Source of the DNA: Macrococcus lamae | GTDB lineage: Bacteria > Bacillota > Bacilli > Staphylococcales > Staphylococcaceae | Reading direction: 5' to 3' | DNA: 64,000 nucleotides | Assembly (NCBI RefSeq): GCF_004359545.1 | Contig: NZ_SCWB01000004.1 | Coordinates: 1 to 64,000 of the forward strand | The notes under the pieces: model-generated | What the model was told of the DNA's origin: nothing | Databases searched by the model: none | Seen by the model: the letters and a program-made list of their open reading frames with translations, nothing else | Position numbers and translations under genes: made by a program | Shown: positions 1 through 10,900 of the stretch, in pieces | Numbering within the stretch: position 1 is the first letter of the stretch | Layout: the number at the start of each line of letters is the position of its first letter

Positions 1-161
1 GTTATTACGTAATTACATCAGTAAAAAAATGGATGATCGCTACCTCTGTTTAGGTGTTTTCAATTTTTAAATTTTCGTAGAAAATAAAAGTTCAGAAAAT
101 TCTGTATTTATTTATGCAACACTAGTGATAAACTACAAGTTTAATATATTAATAAATTACC

Positions 162-187
162 AAAAAAAAGGTGATAAAACAACACCT
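162..187 (-). terminator. Intrinsic terminator after the UPF0223 gene
   Basis: On the minus strand AGGTG and CACCT pair around a 9-nt A/T-rich loop and are followed by eight T residues. A second AT-only inverted repeat (ATACTAAA/TTTAGTAT, 188-218) lies just before it. Both are directly downstream of the UPF0223 stop. I see no gene in bases 1-217. Confidence 0.6.
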
Positions 188-217
188 ATACTAAATTTTA
201 ATTCATAAAGTTTAGTA

Positions 218-505
218 TTATTTTGTTTTTATAGATATTGAATTTGGATACTCATTTGTCAGCTCTTCTTTCATTGCTTTGACAACAATATAACCGTCAT
301 ACCCCGAAACATTTTTAAATTCCTTATAAATATTATTTTCCTCGGCTTTCCCTGGAACGACTCGTTTAAATCGTTGATACAGATCGCTAATTTCTTGAGC
401 TTCCACTTTCGATTCATAAGCTGCTTCAACCGCTGATAAAAAATTAACAACGTCAACCATTTCCTCTTGGCTCCAGCTGATATCAATCGGGTAACTATAT
501 TCCAT
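218..505 (-). CDS. UPF0223 family protein (YktA-like), function unknown
   Basis: A 95-aa acidic soluble protein with no signal peptide or membrane segment. The N-terminus (MEYSYPIDISWSQEEM) and the internal YDGYIVVKAMK stretch are recognisable as the UPF0223 family, which has no established function. A strong TTAGGAGG ribosome site sits 8 nt before the ATG. It follows pdhD, separated by a terminator, in the same place as in S. aureus and close to yktA of B. subtilis. The terminator suggests its own promoter or read-through from pdhD. The family call is from memory of the sequence pattern; I propose no role. Confidence 0.8.
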   Translation of the reverse strand: MEYSYPIDISWSQEEMVDVVNFLSAVEAAYESKVEAQEISDLYQRFKRVVPGKAEENNIYKEFKNVSGYDGYIVVKAMKEELTNEYPNSISIKTK

Positions 506-516
506 CTTATTTCCTC

Positions 517-556
517 CTAAAAAAAAAACGCTATTCTATTTATAGAATAACGTTTT
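517..556 (-). terminator. Terminator of the pdh operon
   Basis: A near-perfect inverted repeat (AAAACG-TATTCTA / TAGAATA-CGTTTT) with a short AT loop runs into eight T residues on the minus strand. It lies 25 nt beyond the pdhD stop and just ahead of the ribosome site of the UPF0223 gene, so it ends most pdh transcripts. Confidence 0.85.
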
Positions 557-580
557 AAAATATTTTTTCAAACCAGTAAT

Positions 581-1987
581 TTACATTGTATGGATAGGGT
601 GTCCAATTGCTACTTCAGCAGCTTCCATTGAAATCTCACCTAATGTCGGGTGAGCATGAATTGTCATTGCCATATCTTCAGCAGTCATACCTGTTTCAAT
701 CGCTAAACCAAGTTCAGCAATAATATCAGATGCACCTGCACCAGCCACTTGAGCACCGATCAACAGACCATCTTCTTTTAAAGAGATCAGTTTAACGAAA
801 CCATCTGTTGCATTGATAGATAAAGCACGTCCGTTAGCTGCAAACGGGAATTTAGAAGCTTTGACTTCCAACCCTTCTTCTTTAGCTAATGCTTCTGTAT
901 AACCTACAGTTGCAAGTTCAGGCTCAGTGAAACATACAGCTGGAATTGCTAAATAGTCAACTTCAGATTTTTCACCTGAAATTGCTTCTGCGGCAATTTT
1001 AGCTTCATATGATGCTTTATGAGCAAGCGGAGGTCCAGCAACGATGTCACCGATTGCAAAGATATTATCTACTGATGTACGACCTTGTTTGTCCACATCG
1101 ATTAGACCGCGGTCAGACATTTTTAAGCCTAGCTCTTCAAGGCCAAGTTCATCAGTGTTTGGACGACGTCCAACTGTCACTAAGCAGTAATCCGCTTCAA
1201 CTGTTTTAGTTTCTCCTGCAGCTTCATATGTCACTTTAACGCCGTTTTCTGATTCTTCAGCTGATTTAGCCATCGCTTCAGTAACGATTTCAACACCTTT
1301 AGCTTTCAGACCTTTTTTAACGATTTGAGTCATTTGTTTCTCAAAACCACCAAGAATGTCTTTAGCGCCTTCTAAAATCGTTACTTTAGTACCGAAGTTA
1401 GCGTAAGCAGTTCCAAGTTCTGAACCGATGTATCCTCCGCCTACTACAACAAGGCTTTCAGGAATCTCTTCAAGTGCAAGAGCACCAGTAGAATCGATGA
1501 CACGTTTGTTGAATTTGAAGTTAGGAATTTCAATCGGACGAGAACCTGTAGCGATTATCGCATTTTTGAACGTATAAGTCTGTGATGCTTTTTCTGTCAT
1601 CACTTTAAGGTTGTTCTGATCGACGAAGTACGCTTCGCCTTGTACAATTTCTACTTTACGGCCTTTAAGAAGTGAACCGACGCCACCTGTCAATTTGTTA
1701 ACGACGCTGTTTTTAAATTCCTGAACTTTAGTAAAGTCAACTTTAACATTATCAGCAGAAATACCCATATCTTCTGAATGTTTCGCTGATTCATAACGGT
1801 GTGAAGCTGACAATAACGCTTTAGAAGGAATACAACCAACATTCAGACATACGCCGCCAAGTGAACCTCTCTCAACAATTGTAACTTTTTGACCGAGTTG
1901 AGCTGCACGAATTGCTGCTACGTAGCCGCCAGGGCCTGCACCGATAATTATAGTATCTGTTTCAATTGGAAAATCGCCTACTACCAT
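581..1987 (-). CDS. pdhD: Dihydrolipoyl dehydrogenase, E3 of pyruvate dehydrogenase
   Basis: A 468-aa flavoprotein that reoxidises the dihydrolipoyl arm of E2 and passes electrons to NAD+. The FAD dinucleotide fold is at residues 13-21 (IIIGAGPGG) and the redox disulfide is C47/C52 in GGVCLNVGC. An NAD-binding GGGYIGSE stretch lies near residue 186, and the C-terminal HAHPTLGE supplies the His-Glu dyad. The length is normal for E3. It is the last gene of pdhABCD, starting 4 nt after pdhC. Because it is the only lpd-like gene here, it may also serve other 2-oxo acid complexes (inference). Confidence 0.97.
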   Translation of the reverse strand: MVVGDFPIETDTIIIGAGPGGYVAAIRAAQLGQKVTIVERGSLGGVCLNVGCIPSKALLSASHRYESAKHSEDMGISADNVKVDFTKVQEFKNSVVNKLTGGVGSLLKGRKVEIVQGEAYFVDQNNLKVMTEKASQTYTFKNAIIATGSRPIEIPNFKFNKRVIDSTGALALEEIPESLVVVGGGYIGSELGTAYANFGTKVTILEGAKDILGGFEKQMTQIVKKGLKAKGVEIVTEAMAKSAEESENGVKVTYEAAGETKTVEADYCLVTVGRRPNTDELGLEELGLKMSDRGLIDVDKQGRTSVDNIFAIGDIVAGPPLAHKASYEAKIAAEAISGEKSEVDYLAIPAVCFTEPELATVGYTEALAKEEGLEVKASKFPFAANGRALSINATDGFVKLISLKEDGLLIGAQVAGAGASDIIAELGLAIETGMTAEDMAMTIHAHPTLGEISMEAAEVAIGHPIHTM

Positions 1988-1991
1988 TTTT

Positions 1992-3302
1992 TTACCCCTC
2001 CATTAATAATAATTCTGGATTATTTAACAAACGTTTAATATGGTTCATTGCGTTTTGAGCTGTTGCACCATCAATTTGACGGTGATCAAAGCTGAGTGAT
2101 AAAGCAAGAACTGGTGCTGCAATGATTTCGCCGTCTTTGACAATAGGTTTCTGTGCAATACGGCCGATACCTAGAATTGCAACTTCTGGATGATTGATGA
2201 CAGGAGTGAACCATTGACCACCAGCTGAACCGATATTACTAATTGTACACGAAGCGCCTTTCATTTCGCTACCTTGAAGTTTACCATCGCGTGCTTTTAC
2301 TGCTAACTGATTGATTTCATCAGAAATTGCAAAGATTGATTTACGATCTGCGTTTTTCACAACAGGAACTAATAAACCGCGTTCTGTATCTGCTGCAATT
2401 CCGATGTTGTAGTAATGTTTCTGAACCACTTCATCTGTTGCATCGTCGATAGATGTGTTTAATGCAGGATATGCTTTTAATGCTGATACTAATGCTTTAA
2501 CGACGTAAGGCAGGAATGTTAACTTAATGCCTTGTTCAGCAGCCACGTCTTTGAATTTTTTACGATGATTCCATAATACTTCTACATCGATTTCATCCAT
2601 CAATGTAACGTGCGGTGCAGTATGTTTAGAATTGACCATCGCTTTAGCGATTGCTTTACGCATTGCAGGAATTTTTTCACGAGTTTCCGGGAATTCACCT
2701 TCCGGCGCTGCGATTGGTTGTTTTTGTTCCGCCACTTGTTCTGCTGCTTCATTAGCTGGAGCTGCATCAACTTGTGGTGCAGCAGTAGTTGGAGTGCCAC
2801 CATTTTTAAATGCTTCAATATCTTCTTTTAGCACTCGTCCGTTTTTACCTGTTCCTTGTACTGCTTTGATATTGACATCGTTATCACGCGCAAATTTGCG
2901 TACTGATGGCATAGCAATCACTCGACGGTTTTCGTCTACTTCAACTTCAGCTGCTGCATCAGCTGTTGCTTGTATCGTTTCTTCTGTTTTAACAGGTGCA
3001 GCTTCTTCTGCAGCCGGCTCGTCTTTAGCAGGTTCTTCATCATGTGAGTCAGAAGCAGGAGCATCTGGAGAATCAATTGTTACAATCACATCACCTAAGT
3101 TAGCCACTGTTCCTTCTTCCACTACTACTTTCTCAACTGTACCAGATACTGGAGAAGGAATTTCTACTACTGATTTGTCGTTTTGTACTTCACAAAGAAT
3201 ATCATCTTCTTGAATCGTATCGCCCGATTTAACGAACCACTTTACGATTTCACCTTCAAAGATACCTTCACCAAGTGCGGGTAATTTAAATTCAAATGCC
3301 AC
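1992..3302 (-). CDS. pdhC: Dihydrolipoamide acetyltransferase, E2 of pyruvate dehydrogenase
   Basis: A 436-aa E2 core subunit that transfers the acetyl group to CoA. There is one lipoyl domain (about 1-80) with the lipoylated lysine K43 in [10 protein letters not shown]. An Ala/Glu/Pro-rich linker follows, then a peripheral-subunit-binding domain (about 130-165, [12 protein letters not shown]), a second linker and the catalytic domain, which carries SFDHRQIDG near residue 407. A single lipoyl domain is usual in Staphylococcaceae and Bacillus. A GGAGG ribosome site precedes the ATG. The repetitive linker produces long antisense open frames that are not genes. Confidence 0.97.
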   Translation of the reverse strand: MAFEFKLPALGEGIFEGEIVKWFVKSGDTIQEDDILCEVQNDKSVVEIPSPVSGTVEKVVVEEGTVANLGDVIVTIDSPDAPASDSHDEEPAKDEPAAEEAAPVKTEETIQATADAAAEVEVDENRRVIAMPSVRKFARDNDVNIKAVQGTGKNGRVLKEDIEAFKNGGTPTTAAPQVDAAPANEAAEQVAEQKQPIAAPEGEFPETREKIPAMRKAIAKAMVNSKHTAPHVTLMDEIDVEVLWNHRKKFKDVAAEQGIKLTFLPYVVKALVSALKAYPALNTSIDDATDEVVQKHYYNIGIAADTERGLLVPVVKNADRKSIFAISDEINQLAVKARDGKLQGSEMKGASCTISNIGSAGGQWFTPVINHPEVAILGIGRIAQKPIVKDGEIIAAPVLALSLSFDHRQIDGATAQNAMNHIKRLLNNPELLLMEG

Positions 3303-3343
3303 TATAGGTTCCTCCTAAATAATACGTAATTTTAAGATGGAGA

Positions 3344-3366
3344 AAGGTAACAAAACATGCTACCTT
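3344..3366 (-). other. Small intercistronic hairpin between pdhB and pdhC
   Basis: AAGGTA/TACCTT with an 11-nt loop sits in the only sizeable gap (78 nt) inside the pdh operon. There is no T tract, so it is not a typical terminator. It may be a processing or stability element, or chance. Confidence 0.3.
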
Positions 3367-3380
3367 ACGATCCATTCATT

Positions 3381-4358
3381 TTAGAATTCTAATGTTTTCT
3401 TAGCTGCTTCAACAATATCCGATTTATTTGGAAGCCAAACGTTTTCAGCCTGCGTAAATGGATAAGCAGTATCTGCTGCAGCTACACGGGCAATAGGTGC
3501 CTCTAGGCTGAGTACAGCACGTTCAGAGATTTCAGAAACAACATTCGCACCGACACCTGCTTGTTTTTGAGCTTCTTGAACAACTACAACACGTCCAGTT
3601 TTTTCAACTGATGCTACAATCGTTTCAATATCCAGCGGTTGAATGGTACGTAAATCGATCACCTCAATAGAATGACCATCTTTAGCTAAGTCTTCAGCTG
3701 CTTTTAAAGATTCCTGTACCATCGCGCCGTACGTGATAATAGATAAGTCAGTACCTTCTTGTTTTACTGCTGCTTTCCCGAGTTCTACTGTATATTCTTC
3801 TTCAGGTACTTCGTCACGGAATGAGCGGTATAATTTCATATGCTCTAAAAATACGACCGGATCATTATCGCGAATAGCAGAGATTAATAAACCTTTAGCA
3901 TCGTAAGGATTTGATGGAATGACTACTTTCAGACCAGGCGTCTGAGCCATTAATCCTTCTAAGTTATCAGCGTGAAGCTCAGGAGTATGAACGCCGCCTC
4001 CGAATGGTGCACGAATAACTACAGGAGCTGGTTTAGTGCCGCCTGAACGGAAGTGCTGACGCGTTAACTGAGCAGCGATTGAATCGAATACTTCAAATAC
4101 AAAACCGAAGAACTGGATTTCCATTACTGGACGGAATCCTGTTAATGTTAAACCTACTGCTAGTCCACCGATACCTGATTCCGCAAGCGGTGTATCGAAT
4201 ACTCGGTCTTCACCGAATTCTTTCTGGAGTCCTTCAGTCGCACGGAATACACCACCGTTGACACCAACGTCTTCACCGAATACAAGAACGTTCTCGTCAT
4301 TTTTCAGTTCAGTTTGAAGTGCATTAGTTATTGCCTGGATCATTGTCATTTGTGCCAT
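3381..4358 (-). CDS. pdhB: Pyruvate dehydrogenase E1 beta subunit
   Basis: A 325-aa transketolase-type subunit. With PdhA it forms the alpha2beta2 E1 that decarboxylates pyruvate using thiamine diphosphate and acetylates the E2 lipoyl group. Recognisable features are [15 protein letters not shown] near residue 27, PLAESGIGG (the cofactor-contact Glu of E1 beta) and the C-terminal transketolase domain beginning about residue 200. The length matches the family. It lies 3 nt downstream of pdhA and is surely co-transcribed and co-assembled with it. Confidence 0.97.
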   Translation of the reverse strand: MAQMTMIQAITNALQTELKNDENVLVFGEDVGVNGGVFRATEGLQKEFGEDRVFDTPLAESGIGGLAVGLTLTGFRPVMEIQFFGFVFEVFDSIAAQLTRQHFRSGGTKPAPVVIRAPFGGGVHTPELHADNLEGLMAQTPGLKVVIPSNPYDAKGLLISAIRDNDPVVFLEHMKLYRSFRDEVPEEEYTVELGKAAVKQEGTDLSIITYGAMVQESLKAAEDLAKDGHSIEVIDLRTIQPLDIETIVASVEKTGRVVVVQEAQKQAGVGANVVSEISERAVLSLEAPIARVAAADTAYPFTQAENVWLPNKSDIVEAAKKTLEF

Positions 4359-4361
4359 GAC

Positions 4362-5477
<1,116 letters not shown>

Positions 5478-5524
5478 TCAATTCACCAAACCTTTCGAAT
5501 TTAATATAATTTCTTTACTAAACT

Positions 5525-5553
5525 ATTTTACCACATAACTGTAGTAGTGTTAA
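5525..5553 (-). promoter_or_regulatory. Sigma-A promoter of pdhABCD
   Basis: On the minus strand TTAACA (5548-5553), a 17-nt spacer and TAAAAT (5525-5530) are present. The spacer ends in TGG, giving an extended -10. The promoter lies about 50 nt before the pdhA ATG. Confidence 0.65.
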
Positions 5554-5648
5554 ATAAAAAACTTTGAATGTTTAAAACTATACATACCAGCTGTTCTAAC
5601 AACTGTACTAATATATTAAATTATTCTGTTATATAGCAAATATATGTT

Positions 5649-6278
5649 TTATTGCGCATTTAAAATATCGACAACATCTTTCTTCTCTTTTTCAAGCTCA
5701 TTAGAATTTTGACTGTATTTACTAGTCAACTGCTGAAATTCAGCGGTCGTATTATTTAGCTTTTCGATCTTCTGGTTGACTGTTTTTCCTGACGGCTTTG
5801 CTTGCTGTAAATATTTAAAAATATCTTTTTCTTTCGCAAGAATATCTTCATAGGCGGACATCAGCTGGTCATGCGTTTCATATTTAGTTTCCATCTTATC
5901 AATAATATCCTGAGCCTCGTCTTTCCTTGTTTTATCGTCAATAGACTTAGCTAGAGGCAGTGCTTTCTTGAATTCCGCTTCCGATGCTGCTATCGCATCT
6001 TTTTCTTCACTGATCACTGTTTTTCTTTCATCAGCATTTTGATCAAGCTTTTTAGCTGTCGCATGAATCGTCTTTATACTGCCTTTATTTACATCCTCAA
6101 ACATTCTTACTTTGTCGCTTTCAAGTTGACCTAATTTGTCACTTGTTTCAACGATTGGTTTTTCTTTCTCATTTGCCTTCTCTACTTGCTTATAGAACGT
6201 TTCGAGCTGTTCATTTTTATTGCCACATGCTGATAACATCAGGACGGACATACAGACAGCAGCTGTTTTGTACTTCAT
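5649..6278 (-). CDS. YkyA-like lipoprotein
   Basis: A 209-aa predicted lipoprotein. It has a short signal peptide ending in the lipobox LSAC with the lipidated cysteine at residue 18, then a charged helical region (about 25-205) rich in Lys, Glu and Gln, with coiled-coil character. This matches the Firmicute YkyA family by architecture and by position between def and pdhA. The function is unknown; it should be anchored on the outer face of the membrane. The 171-nt gap and the pdhA promoter suggest a separate transcript from pdh. Confidence 0.75.
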   Translation of the reverse strand: MKYKTAAVCMSVLMLSACGNKNEQLETFYKQVEKANEKEKPIVETSDKLGQLESDKVRMFEDVNKGSIKTIHATAKKLDQNADERKTVISEEKDAIAASEAEFKKALPLAKSIDDKTRKDEAQDIIDKMETKYETHDQLMSAYEDILAKEKDIFKYLQQAKPSGKTVNQKIEKLNNTTAEFQQLTSKYSQNSNELEKEKKDVVDILNAQ

Positions 6279-6394
6279 TTTTATGATACCTCCCTATATT
6301 CTCTTTTTCATAGTAGCTTTTTTTATAAGTCGATACAATCATTAAGTGGAACAGGCTTTCGCTCTCTGTTATATTATTATCAAGGAGTGATAAC

Positions 6395-6949
6395 ATGTTA
6401 ACCATGAAAGATATTATCCGTGACGGTCATCCTGGTCTGCGGACTAAGGCTGAAGAAGTGAGTCTTCCTATTAGTAGAGAGGATAAGCAAACGATTGATG
6501 ATATGCTCGAATTCATCAAAAACAGTCAGGATGATAAGATTGCGGCTAAACTACAGCTGCGGAGCGGTGTCGGACTTGCTGCACCACAGCTGAATATTAA
6601 TAAAAGAATGCTCGTCATTCATTTCTTCGATGAGCAGAAGAACGACTATATAACACACCAGCTGATCAACCCTAAAATAGTCAGTCATAGTGTTGAAAAA
6701 AGTTATCTTCCACAAGGAGAAGGATGCTTAAGTGTTGATGAAAACATCCCTGGTCTTGTTCATCGATATGCCCGAATAACAGTCAAAGGTTTTAATCCGG
6801 AGGGTAAGGAAGTCAAACTTCGTCTCAATCGTTTCGCTGCTATTGTAGCTCAGCACGAAATCGATCACTTAAACGGTGTCATGTTTTATGATCACATCAA
6901 TCATGAGGACCCGTTCAAACCTGAGTCCAACGCAGCACCGGTAGAATGA
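6395..6949 (+). CDS. def: Peptide deformylase
   Basis: A 184-aa metalloenzyme that removes the formyl group from nascent N-terminal methionine. All three signature motifs are present: GVGLAAPQ (58-65), EGCLS with the metal cysteine (about 109-113) and QHEIDH with the metal histidines and catalytic Glu (about 153-158). The insertion between helix and motif 1 and the length are typical of Gram-positive type 2 enzymes. An AAGGAG ribosome site 8 nt before the ATG fixes the start. It is divergent from ykyA, as in Bacillus (defB-ykyA). Confidence 0.96.
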   Translation: MLTMKDIIRDGHPGLRTKAEEVSLPISREDKQTIDDMLEFIKNSQDDKIAAKLQLRSGVGLAAPQLNINKRMLVIHFFDEQKNDYITHQLINPKIVSHSVEKSYLPQGEGCLSVDENIPGLVHRYARITVKGFNPEGKEVKLRLNRFAAIVAQHEIDHLNGVMFYDHINHEDPFKPESNAAPVE

Positions 6950-6963
6950 TTAGAACATATTTG

Positions 6964-7006
6964 AAGAAGCCAAACAGGACTTTTCGTCCTGTTTGGCTTC
7001 TTTTTT
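6964..7006 (+). terminator. Terminator of def
   Basis: A 17-bp perfect inverted repeat (arms AAGAAGCCAAACAGGAC and its complement) with loop TTTT is followed by T residues. It is strong and, given its symmetry, probably also ends the convergent minus-strand transcript. Confidence 0.9.
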
Positions 7007-7034
7007 ATTATTTAGAGGTAGATTATAAGTTGAT

Positions 7035-7304
7035 TTATATAAAAACATCTGTCCGTTCGTTATATGAAAAACTATTGTCACTCAAGAACTTTTTCAATAC
7101 ATTCATCTCTTCCAGATTGAGCCACTCCGGGTCTTTGTCATGAGCTACAAGATGAGGTTCTTTATTATCGTGAGAATCAGGAAAATAAACATAGGTCATG
7201 ACGACTTCCTGACCACGTTTATTGAATTCCATGTGACTTAATGATTTTGCCGGATCATTGAATTCTCTATGTATCTCTTGTTTAATTCGTTCTATATTCG
7301 CCAT
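7035..7304 (-). CDS. Conserved small hypothetical protein
   Basis: An 89-aa soluble protein beginning MANIERIKQEI, with a His/Asp-rich middle (FPDSHDNKEP) and no signal peptide or membrane helix. An ATG 9 nt further upstream (7313) lies inside the AAGGATG ribosome site, so the start at 7304 is preferred. It begins 12 nt after the HAD gene and is almost certainly in the same transcript. I do not recognise the family. It could be an accessory of the phosphatase, but nothing in the sequence shows this. Confidence 0.7.
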   Translation of the reverse strand: MANIERIKQEIHREFNDPAKSLSHMEFNKRGQEVVMTYVYFPDSHDNKEPHLVAHDKDPEWLNLEEMNVLKKFLSDNSFSYNERTDVFI

Positions 7305-7315
7305 AATAAACATCC

Positions 7316-8089
7316 TTATAATAAATCTAAATTTTTAAAAGCATTAAATAGACCACCGTCATCAACGTGATCGGTCACATAGTCAGCAACTTCTTTTAGT
7401 TCTGGCACTGCATTGCCCATTGCAATACCAATGCCCGCCCATTCAATCATCTCGAAATCATTATTGCCGTCACCGATGGCAATACAGTCTTCCTGATTGA
7501 TTCCAAGCTTTTCAGCGAACTTCTTGATTCCCTCAGCCTTTGAACCGTTACTTGGAACGACATCGCGGCTTACTTCATGCCAGCGGTAAAACTTAAGTTG
7601 CTCGTACCGATCATCATAAAGGTTATCATCTTTGCGTTCATGAAATATTAAAGCCTGATAAATTGAGTGATGATCAAAATAGTTGCCTTCATAACGCGGA
7701 TGAGCAATCTTTATGGAAGATAAACTTTGTTGTATGTGGTGATGGTGATCAATATTTGAAACCATATCATTATGAGTGAAAAAGACCATCGGATGGTCAA
7801 AAGCTTTCGCATCACGCTCCAGCTGACGCAGTGCTTCAACGTCAATTGGATTTTCATAGATGGTTTCATCATCATAGACCACGTACTGACCATTGAATGC
7901 TACGAAGTTTGGAATATCTGTGTCTGCACAAACTTTTTCAAGTGTAAACGGCGCACGTCCGCTTGCAATCGCCACTATATGACCTTTGTCCTTCAACAAT
8001 TGGATTGCTTTATGAGTAAGCTCAGGTATTTCCAGCTTGCTATTGTAAATCGTTCCATCTACATCAAAAAAAATTAATTTCCGTGTCAC
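7316..8089 (-). CDS. Cof-type HAD-superfamily phosphatase (YkrA-like)
   Basis: A 257-aa cytosolic haloacid-dehalogenase-like hydrolase of the Cof/IIB type. Motif I is FFDVDGT with nucleophile D9 and acid D11, motif II is the Ser of AIASGR, and motif IV is GDGNNDFEM near residue 205. The substrate is probably a sugar phosphate or small phosphometabolite (family knowledge). GGAGG lies 7 nt before a GTG at 8089; the ATG further upstream (8131) has no ribosome site, so the shorter GTG start is chosen. It occupies the ykrA position between rnjA/rpoY and def. Confidence 0.85.
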   Translation of the reverse strand: MTRKLIFFDVDGTIYNSKLEIPELTHKAIQLLKDKGHIVAIASGRAPFTLEKVCADTDIPNFVAFNGQYVVYDDETIYENPIDVEALRQLERDAKAFDHPMVFFTHNDMVSNIDHHHHIQQSLSSIKIAHPRYEGNYFDHHSIYQALIFHERKDDNLYDDRYEQLKFYRWHEVSRDVVPSNGSKAEGIKKFAEKLGINQEDCIAIGDGNNDFEMIEWAGIGIAMGNAVPELKEVADYVTDHVDDGGLFNAFKNLDLL

Positions 8090-8157
8090 ATAACCGCCTC
8101 CATTTTTTATTATCATACAAAAGATTGTCATTAAACTCTAGTTTTTAAGTTAAAGGC

Positions 8158-8187
8158 TTTACACTCGCTCTTCTCTTCATGTAAAAT
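8158..8187 (+). promoter_or_regulatory. Promoter of rpoY-rnjA
   Basis: TTTACA (8158-8163), an 18-nt spacer and TAAAAT (8182-8187) precede a leader of about 100 nt before rpoY. Called from the sequence alone. Confidence 0.5.
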
Positions 8188-8233
8188 AACAGTACTCATA
8201 CATTTTTATAAATGTCTTGTACGGTTTGAATCA

Positions 8234-8252
8234 GCCCTAGACTACCTAGGGC
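8234..8252 (+). other. GC-rich hairpin in the rpoY leader
   Basis: GCCCTAG and CTAGGGC pair perfectly around ACTAC, 40 nt upstream of the rpoY ATG. Only a weak T-rich stretch (ATTCTTTAT) follows. It could be a partial attenuator or an RNA stability or processing element of the rpoY-rnjA mRNA. Confidence 0.45.
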
Positions 8253-8291
8253 ATTCTTTATGTAATTCCAATAACTTAGGAGGCTATACCC

Positions 8292-8504
8292 ATGGCAATT
8301 TTTAAAGTATTTTTTCAAGAAAACAAAAGTGAAGTCATTATCCGTGAAAACACCCAAGTAAAATATTTCGAAGCAGAAACTGAAGAACAAGTGAGAAAAC
8401 ATCTTTCTGATCGCCCTTACAATATCGAATTTGTTCAAAAACTGGAAGGTGCTCATCTTGCATATGAAGAAAAAGCGCCTAACTATCTTGTGGAGACTAT
8501 CTAA
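8292..8504 (+). CDS. rpoY: RNA polymerase epsilon subunit
   Basis: A 70-aa small subunit of Firmicute RNA polymerase (formerly YkzG, DUF1447). The pattern [12 protein letters not shown]...[12 protein letters not shown]...PYNIEFVQ is characteristic. AGGAGG precedes the ATG by a normal distance. The stop overlaps the rnjA ATG by one base (TAATG), so the two are translationally coupled, as in Bacillus and Staphylococcus. Epsilon binds the core enzyme near beta' and resembles a phage inhibitor (family knowledge). Confidence 0.95.
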   Translation: MAIFKVFFQENKSEVIIRENTQVKYFEAETEEQVRKHLSDRPYNIEFVQKLEGAHLAYEEKAPNYLVETI

Positions 8505-10180
8505 TGAATCTTCTGCAAAAAAATGAGGTTGGCGTATTTGCTTTAGGTGGTATGGGCGAAATCGGTAAAAACACCTATGCAATAGAATATCAGGATGAAA
8601 TAGTCGTTATTGATGCAGGAATCAAGTTTCCTGAAGACGAACTTCTCGGTATTGACTACGTTATACCAGACTACTCTTATCTTGTAGAAAACAAAGATAA
8701 GATTAAAGGACTATTTATCACACATGGTCACGAAGACCATATCGGAGGCGTACCGTTCCTGCTTAAGCAGTTGAATATCCCTATCTACGGGGGCCCTCTT
8801 GCTTTAGGTCTAATCAGAAATAAACTTGAGGAACACCACCTTCTACGAACAGCGTCACTTAATCCGATCAACGAAGATAGTTTTTTTGAATTCAATCATC
8901 TTAAAGTTTCTTTCTATTTGACGACCCACTCTATTCCAGAGGCATACGGTGTTGTAGTAGAAACTCCTGAAGGTAAAATCGTTCATACAGGTGACTTTAA
9001 ATTTGACTTTACACCAGTCGGTGCACCGGCAAACATTGCCCGTATGGCAGCATTAGGAGACGCAGGCGTTCTATGTTTGCTGTCAGATTCCACAAATGCA
9101 GAAGTACCCAACTTTACTATCAGCGAACGAGAGGTCGGACAGAACGTTGAACAGATCTTCAGGAAATGTACTGGACGTATAATATTCGCTACTTTCGCCT
9201 CTAACATCTACCGTGTTCAGCAGGCAATTGAAGCGGCTGTCAAGTTCGACCGTAAAATCGTCATTTTCGGACGTTCGATGGAGAACAATATTAAAATCGG
9301 AACTGAACTCGGTTATATTAAAGTCCCGCCGGAAACATTCGTTGAAGCTAATAAAATCAATAGTATCCCTAAACATAAATTATTGATATTATGTACAGGA
9401 TCACAAGGTGAACCGATGGCTGCTCTGTCACGTATATCTAATGGGACGCACAGGCAGATCAGCATCATACCAGAAGATACAGTGATCTTCTCTTCTTCTC
9501 CGATTCCGGGAAATACACGAAGTGTCAACCGTACAATCAATGCACTATACAAAGCAGGAGCAGATGTAATTCATGGGAAGCTGTCAAATATCCATACATC
9601 TGGTCACGGTTCACAGGAAGAGCAGAAACTAATGCTACGTCTCATCAAACCCAAATATTTCATGCCTATTCACGGTGAATATCGTATGCAGAGTCTTCAT
9701 GGCAAACTAGGTGTTGACTGTGGAGTACAGCCGGATAACGTTTTTATCCATGAAAATGGAGAAGTACTCGCACTGACTAGAGATTCCGCTAGAACAGCCG
9801 GAAAAATTCAATCCGGAGATATTCTAGTAGATGGCAGCGGTATCGGTGATATCGGTAATGTAGTGATTAAAGACCGTAAGATGCTATCTGAAGATGGGCT
9901 GGTCATTGTTGTAGTCAGTGTTGACTTTGAAACTAAACAGCTTCTTGCAGGTCCGGATATAATATCCAGAGGCTTTGTCTATATGCGTGAATCCGGTCAC
10001 TTGATTTACGATGCTCAGCGCAGACTCAAAAGAGTCGTCATTGAAAAATTAAATCAGGATGAACCAGTTGAATGGCATCATATTAAGAATGCTATTGCTG
10101 AAGAACTATCCCCTTATCTATATGAAAAAACAGAACGCAAACCGATGATTTTACCTATGATCATGGACGTTAAACAGTAA
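8504..10180 (+). CDS. rnjA: Ribonuclease J1
   Basis: A 558-aa metallo-beta-lactamase/beta-CASP ribonuclease with 5'-3' exonuclease and endonuclease activity, central to mRNA decay and 16S rRNA maturation. The metal motif is HGHEDHIGG near residues 74-82. Further metal ligands are in HTGDFKFD and in [11 protein letters not shown] of the beta-CASP domain, and IHGEYR lies near residue 385. The C-terminal 100 residues form the small dimerisation domain. The length is close to the staphylococcal enzyme. It is co-transcribed with rpoY; no rnjB is in the window. Confidence 0.96.
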   Translation: MNLLQKNEVGVFALGGMGEIGKNTYAIEYQDEIVVIDAGIKFPEDELLGIDYVIPDYSYLVENKDKIKGLFITHGHEDHIGGVPFLLKQLNIPIYGGPLALGLIRNKLEEHHLLRTASLNPINEDSFFEFNHLKVSFYLTTHSIPEAYGVVVETPEGKIVHTGDFKFDFTPVGAPANIARMAALGDAGVLCLLSDSTNAEVPNFTISEREVGQNVEQIFRKCTGRIIFATFASNIYRVQQAIEAAVKFDRKIVIFGRSMENNIKIGTELGYIKVPPETFVEANKINSIPKHKLLILCTGSQGEPMAALSRISNGTHRQISIIPEDTVIFSSSPIPGNTRSVNRTINALYKAGADVIHGKLSNIHTSGHGSQEEQKLMLRLIKPKYFMPIHGEYRMQSLHGKLGVDCGVQPDNVFIHENGEVLALTRDSARTAGKIQSGDILVDGSGIGDIGNVVIKDRKMLSEDGLVIVVVSVDFETKQLLAGPDIISRGFVYMRESGHLIYDAQRRLKRVVIEKLNQDEPVEWHHIKNAIAEELSPYLYEKTERKPMILPMIMDVKQ

Positions 10181-10184
10181 CATC

Positions 10185-10218
10185 AAAGAAGGCATCCCTT
10201 TTCCGGGATGCCTTCTTT
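10185..10218 (+). terminator. Bidirectional terminator between rnjA and ktrC
   Basis: AAAGAAGGCATCCC pairs with GGGATGCCTTCTTT around a 6-nt loop. T residues on one side and A residues on the other make it usable from both converging genes. Confidence 0.85.
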
Positions 10219-10226
10219 ATGTTTGA

Positions 10227-10889
10227 TTAATCATTAGCTATTTTCTTTTCAAAGCGATTTAAATCATTATCATGACCGATGACAATTAAAATGTCTCCTC
10301 TTTCTATGACCTCATATGGATCTGGAGATACTAATATATCTTTACCTCGTTTAACAGCAATGATATTTAACCCATAATTTGCACGTACATCAAGATCAAG
10401 TATAGAATTACCTTGAAGTGATTCTCCAGCCCGTATTTCAACGATAGAATACTGGTCTGCAAGCTCTAAGTAATCCAACACTGAGGCACTTGCCAGATTG
10501 TGTGCGATACGTCTTCCCATATCGCGCTCAGGATGGACAACTGTGTCTGCTCCAATCTTATTAAGAACCTTCGCATGATAATCATTTTGTGCTTTTGTTG
10601 TTACTTTCTTGACCCCTAAATCTTTAAGGATCAAAGTAGTGAGTATACTTGCCTGAATGTTTTCACCTATTGCTACAATAACATGGTCAAAGTTACGAAT
10701 ACCTAGACTTTTTAGTACAGCTTCATCTGTTGTATCCGCTATTACAGCATGGGTTGCAATATCGGCATATTCATTGACTCTCGCCTCATCGTTATCTATT
10801 GCCATGACGTCAACACCTAATGCATTTAACTCTCGTACGATACTGCCGCCAAACCTGCCAAGACCGATCACTACAAATTCCTTATCCAT
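10227..10889 (-). CDS. ktrC: Potassium channel gating subunit KtrA/KtrC (RCK protein)
   Basis: A 220-aa cytosolic regulator of a Ktr K+ uptake channel. The RCK_N Rossmann domain has GLGRFGG at 9-15 and an acidic residue at the end of strand 2 (DNDEAR). The RCK_C domain (about 135-220) is the region that binds cyclic di-AMP in S. aureus KtrA (family knowledge). No membrane partner (ktrB/ktrD) is nearby, as is usual in Staphylococcaceae and Bacillus, where ktrC is unlinked. It ends convergently with rnjA and lies 12 nt upstream of no partner gene other than cydB's far end. The A versus C name is a matter of convention. Confidence 0.9.
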   Translation of the reverse strand: MDKEFVVIGLGRFGGSIVRELNALGVDVMAIDNDEARVNEYADIATHAVIADTTDEAVLKSLGIRNFDHVIVAIGENIQASILTTLILKDLGVKKVTTKAQNDYHAKVLNKIGADTVVHPERDMGRRIAHNLASASVLDYLELADQYSIVEIRAGESLQGNSILDLDVRANYGLNIIAVKRGKDILVSPDPYEVIERGDILIVIGHDNDLNRFEKKIAND

Positions 10890-10900
10890 ATGAACCTCCG

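Noticed and set aside
2632-3213. A 193-codon plus-strand open frame opposite pdhC
   Set aside because: It lies antisense to the Ala/Glu/Pro-rich linkers of E2, has a repetitive Ser/Ala/Thr composition, and has no ribosome site. It is a composition shadow.
5588-5606. A terminator after ykyA (CAGCTGTT/AACAACTG)
   Set aside because: There is a mismatch in the stem, a 2-nt loop and no T tract, so it is not supported.
8196-8582. A 128-codon minus-strand open frame over the rpoY leader and rpoY
   Set aside because: It overlaps the well-supported rpoY and the start of rnjA, and the product resembles nothing recognisable.
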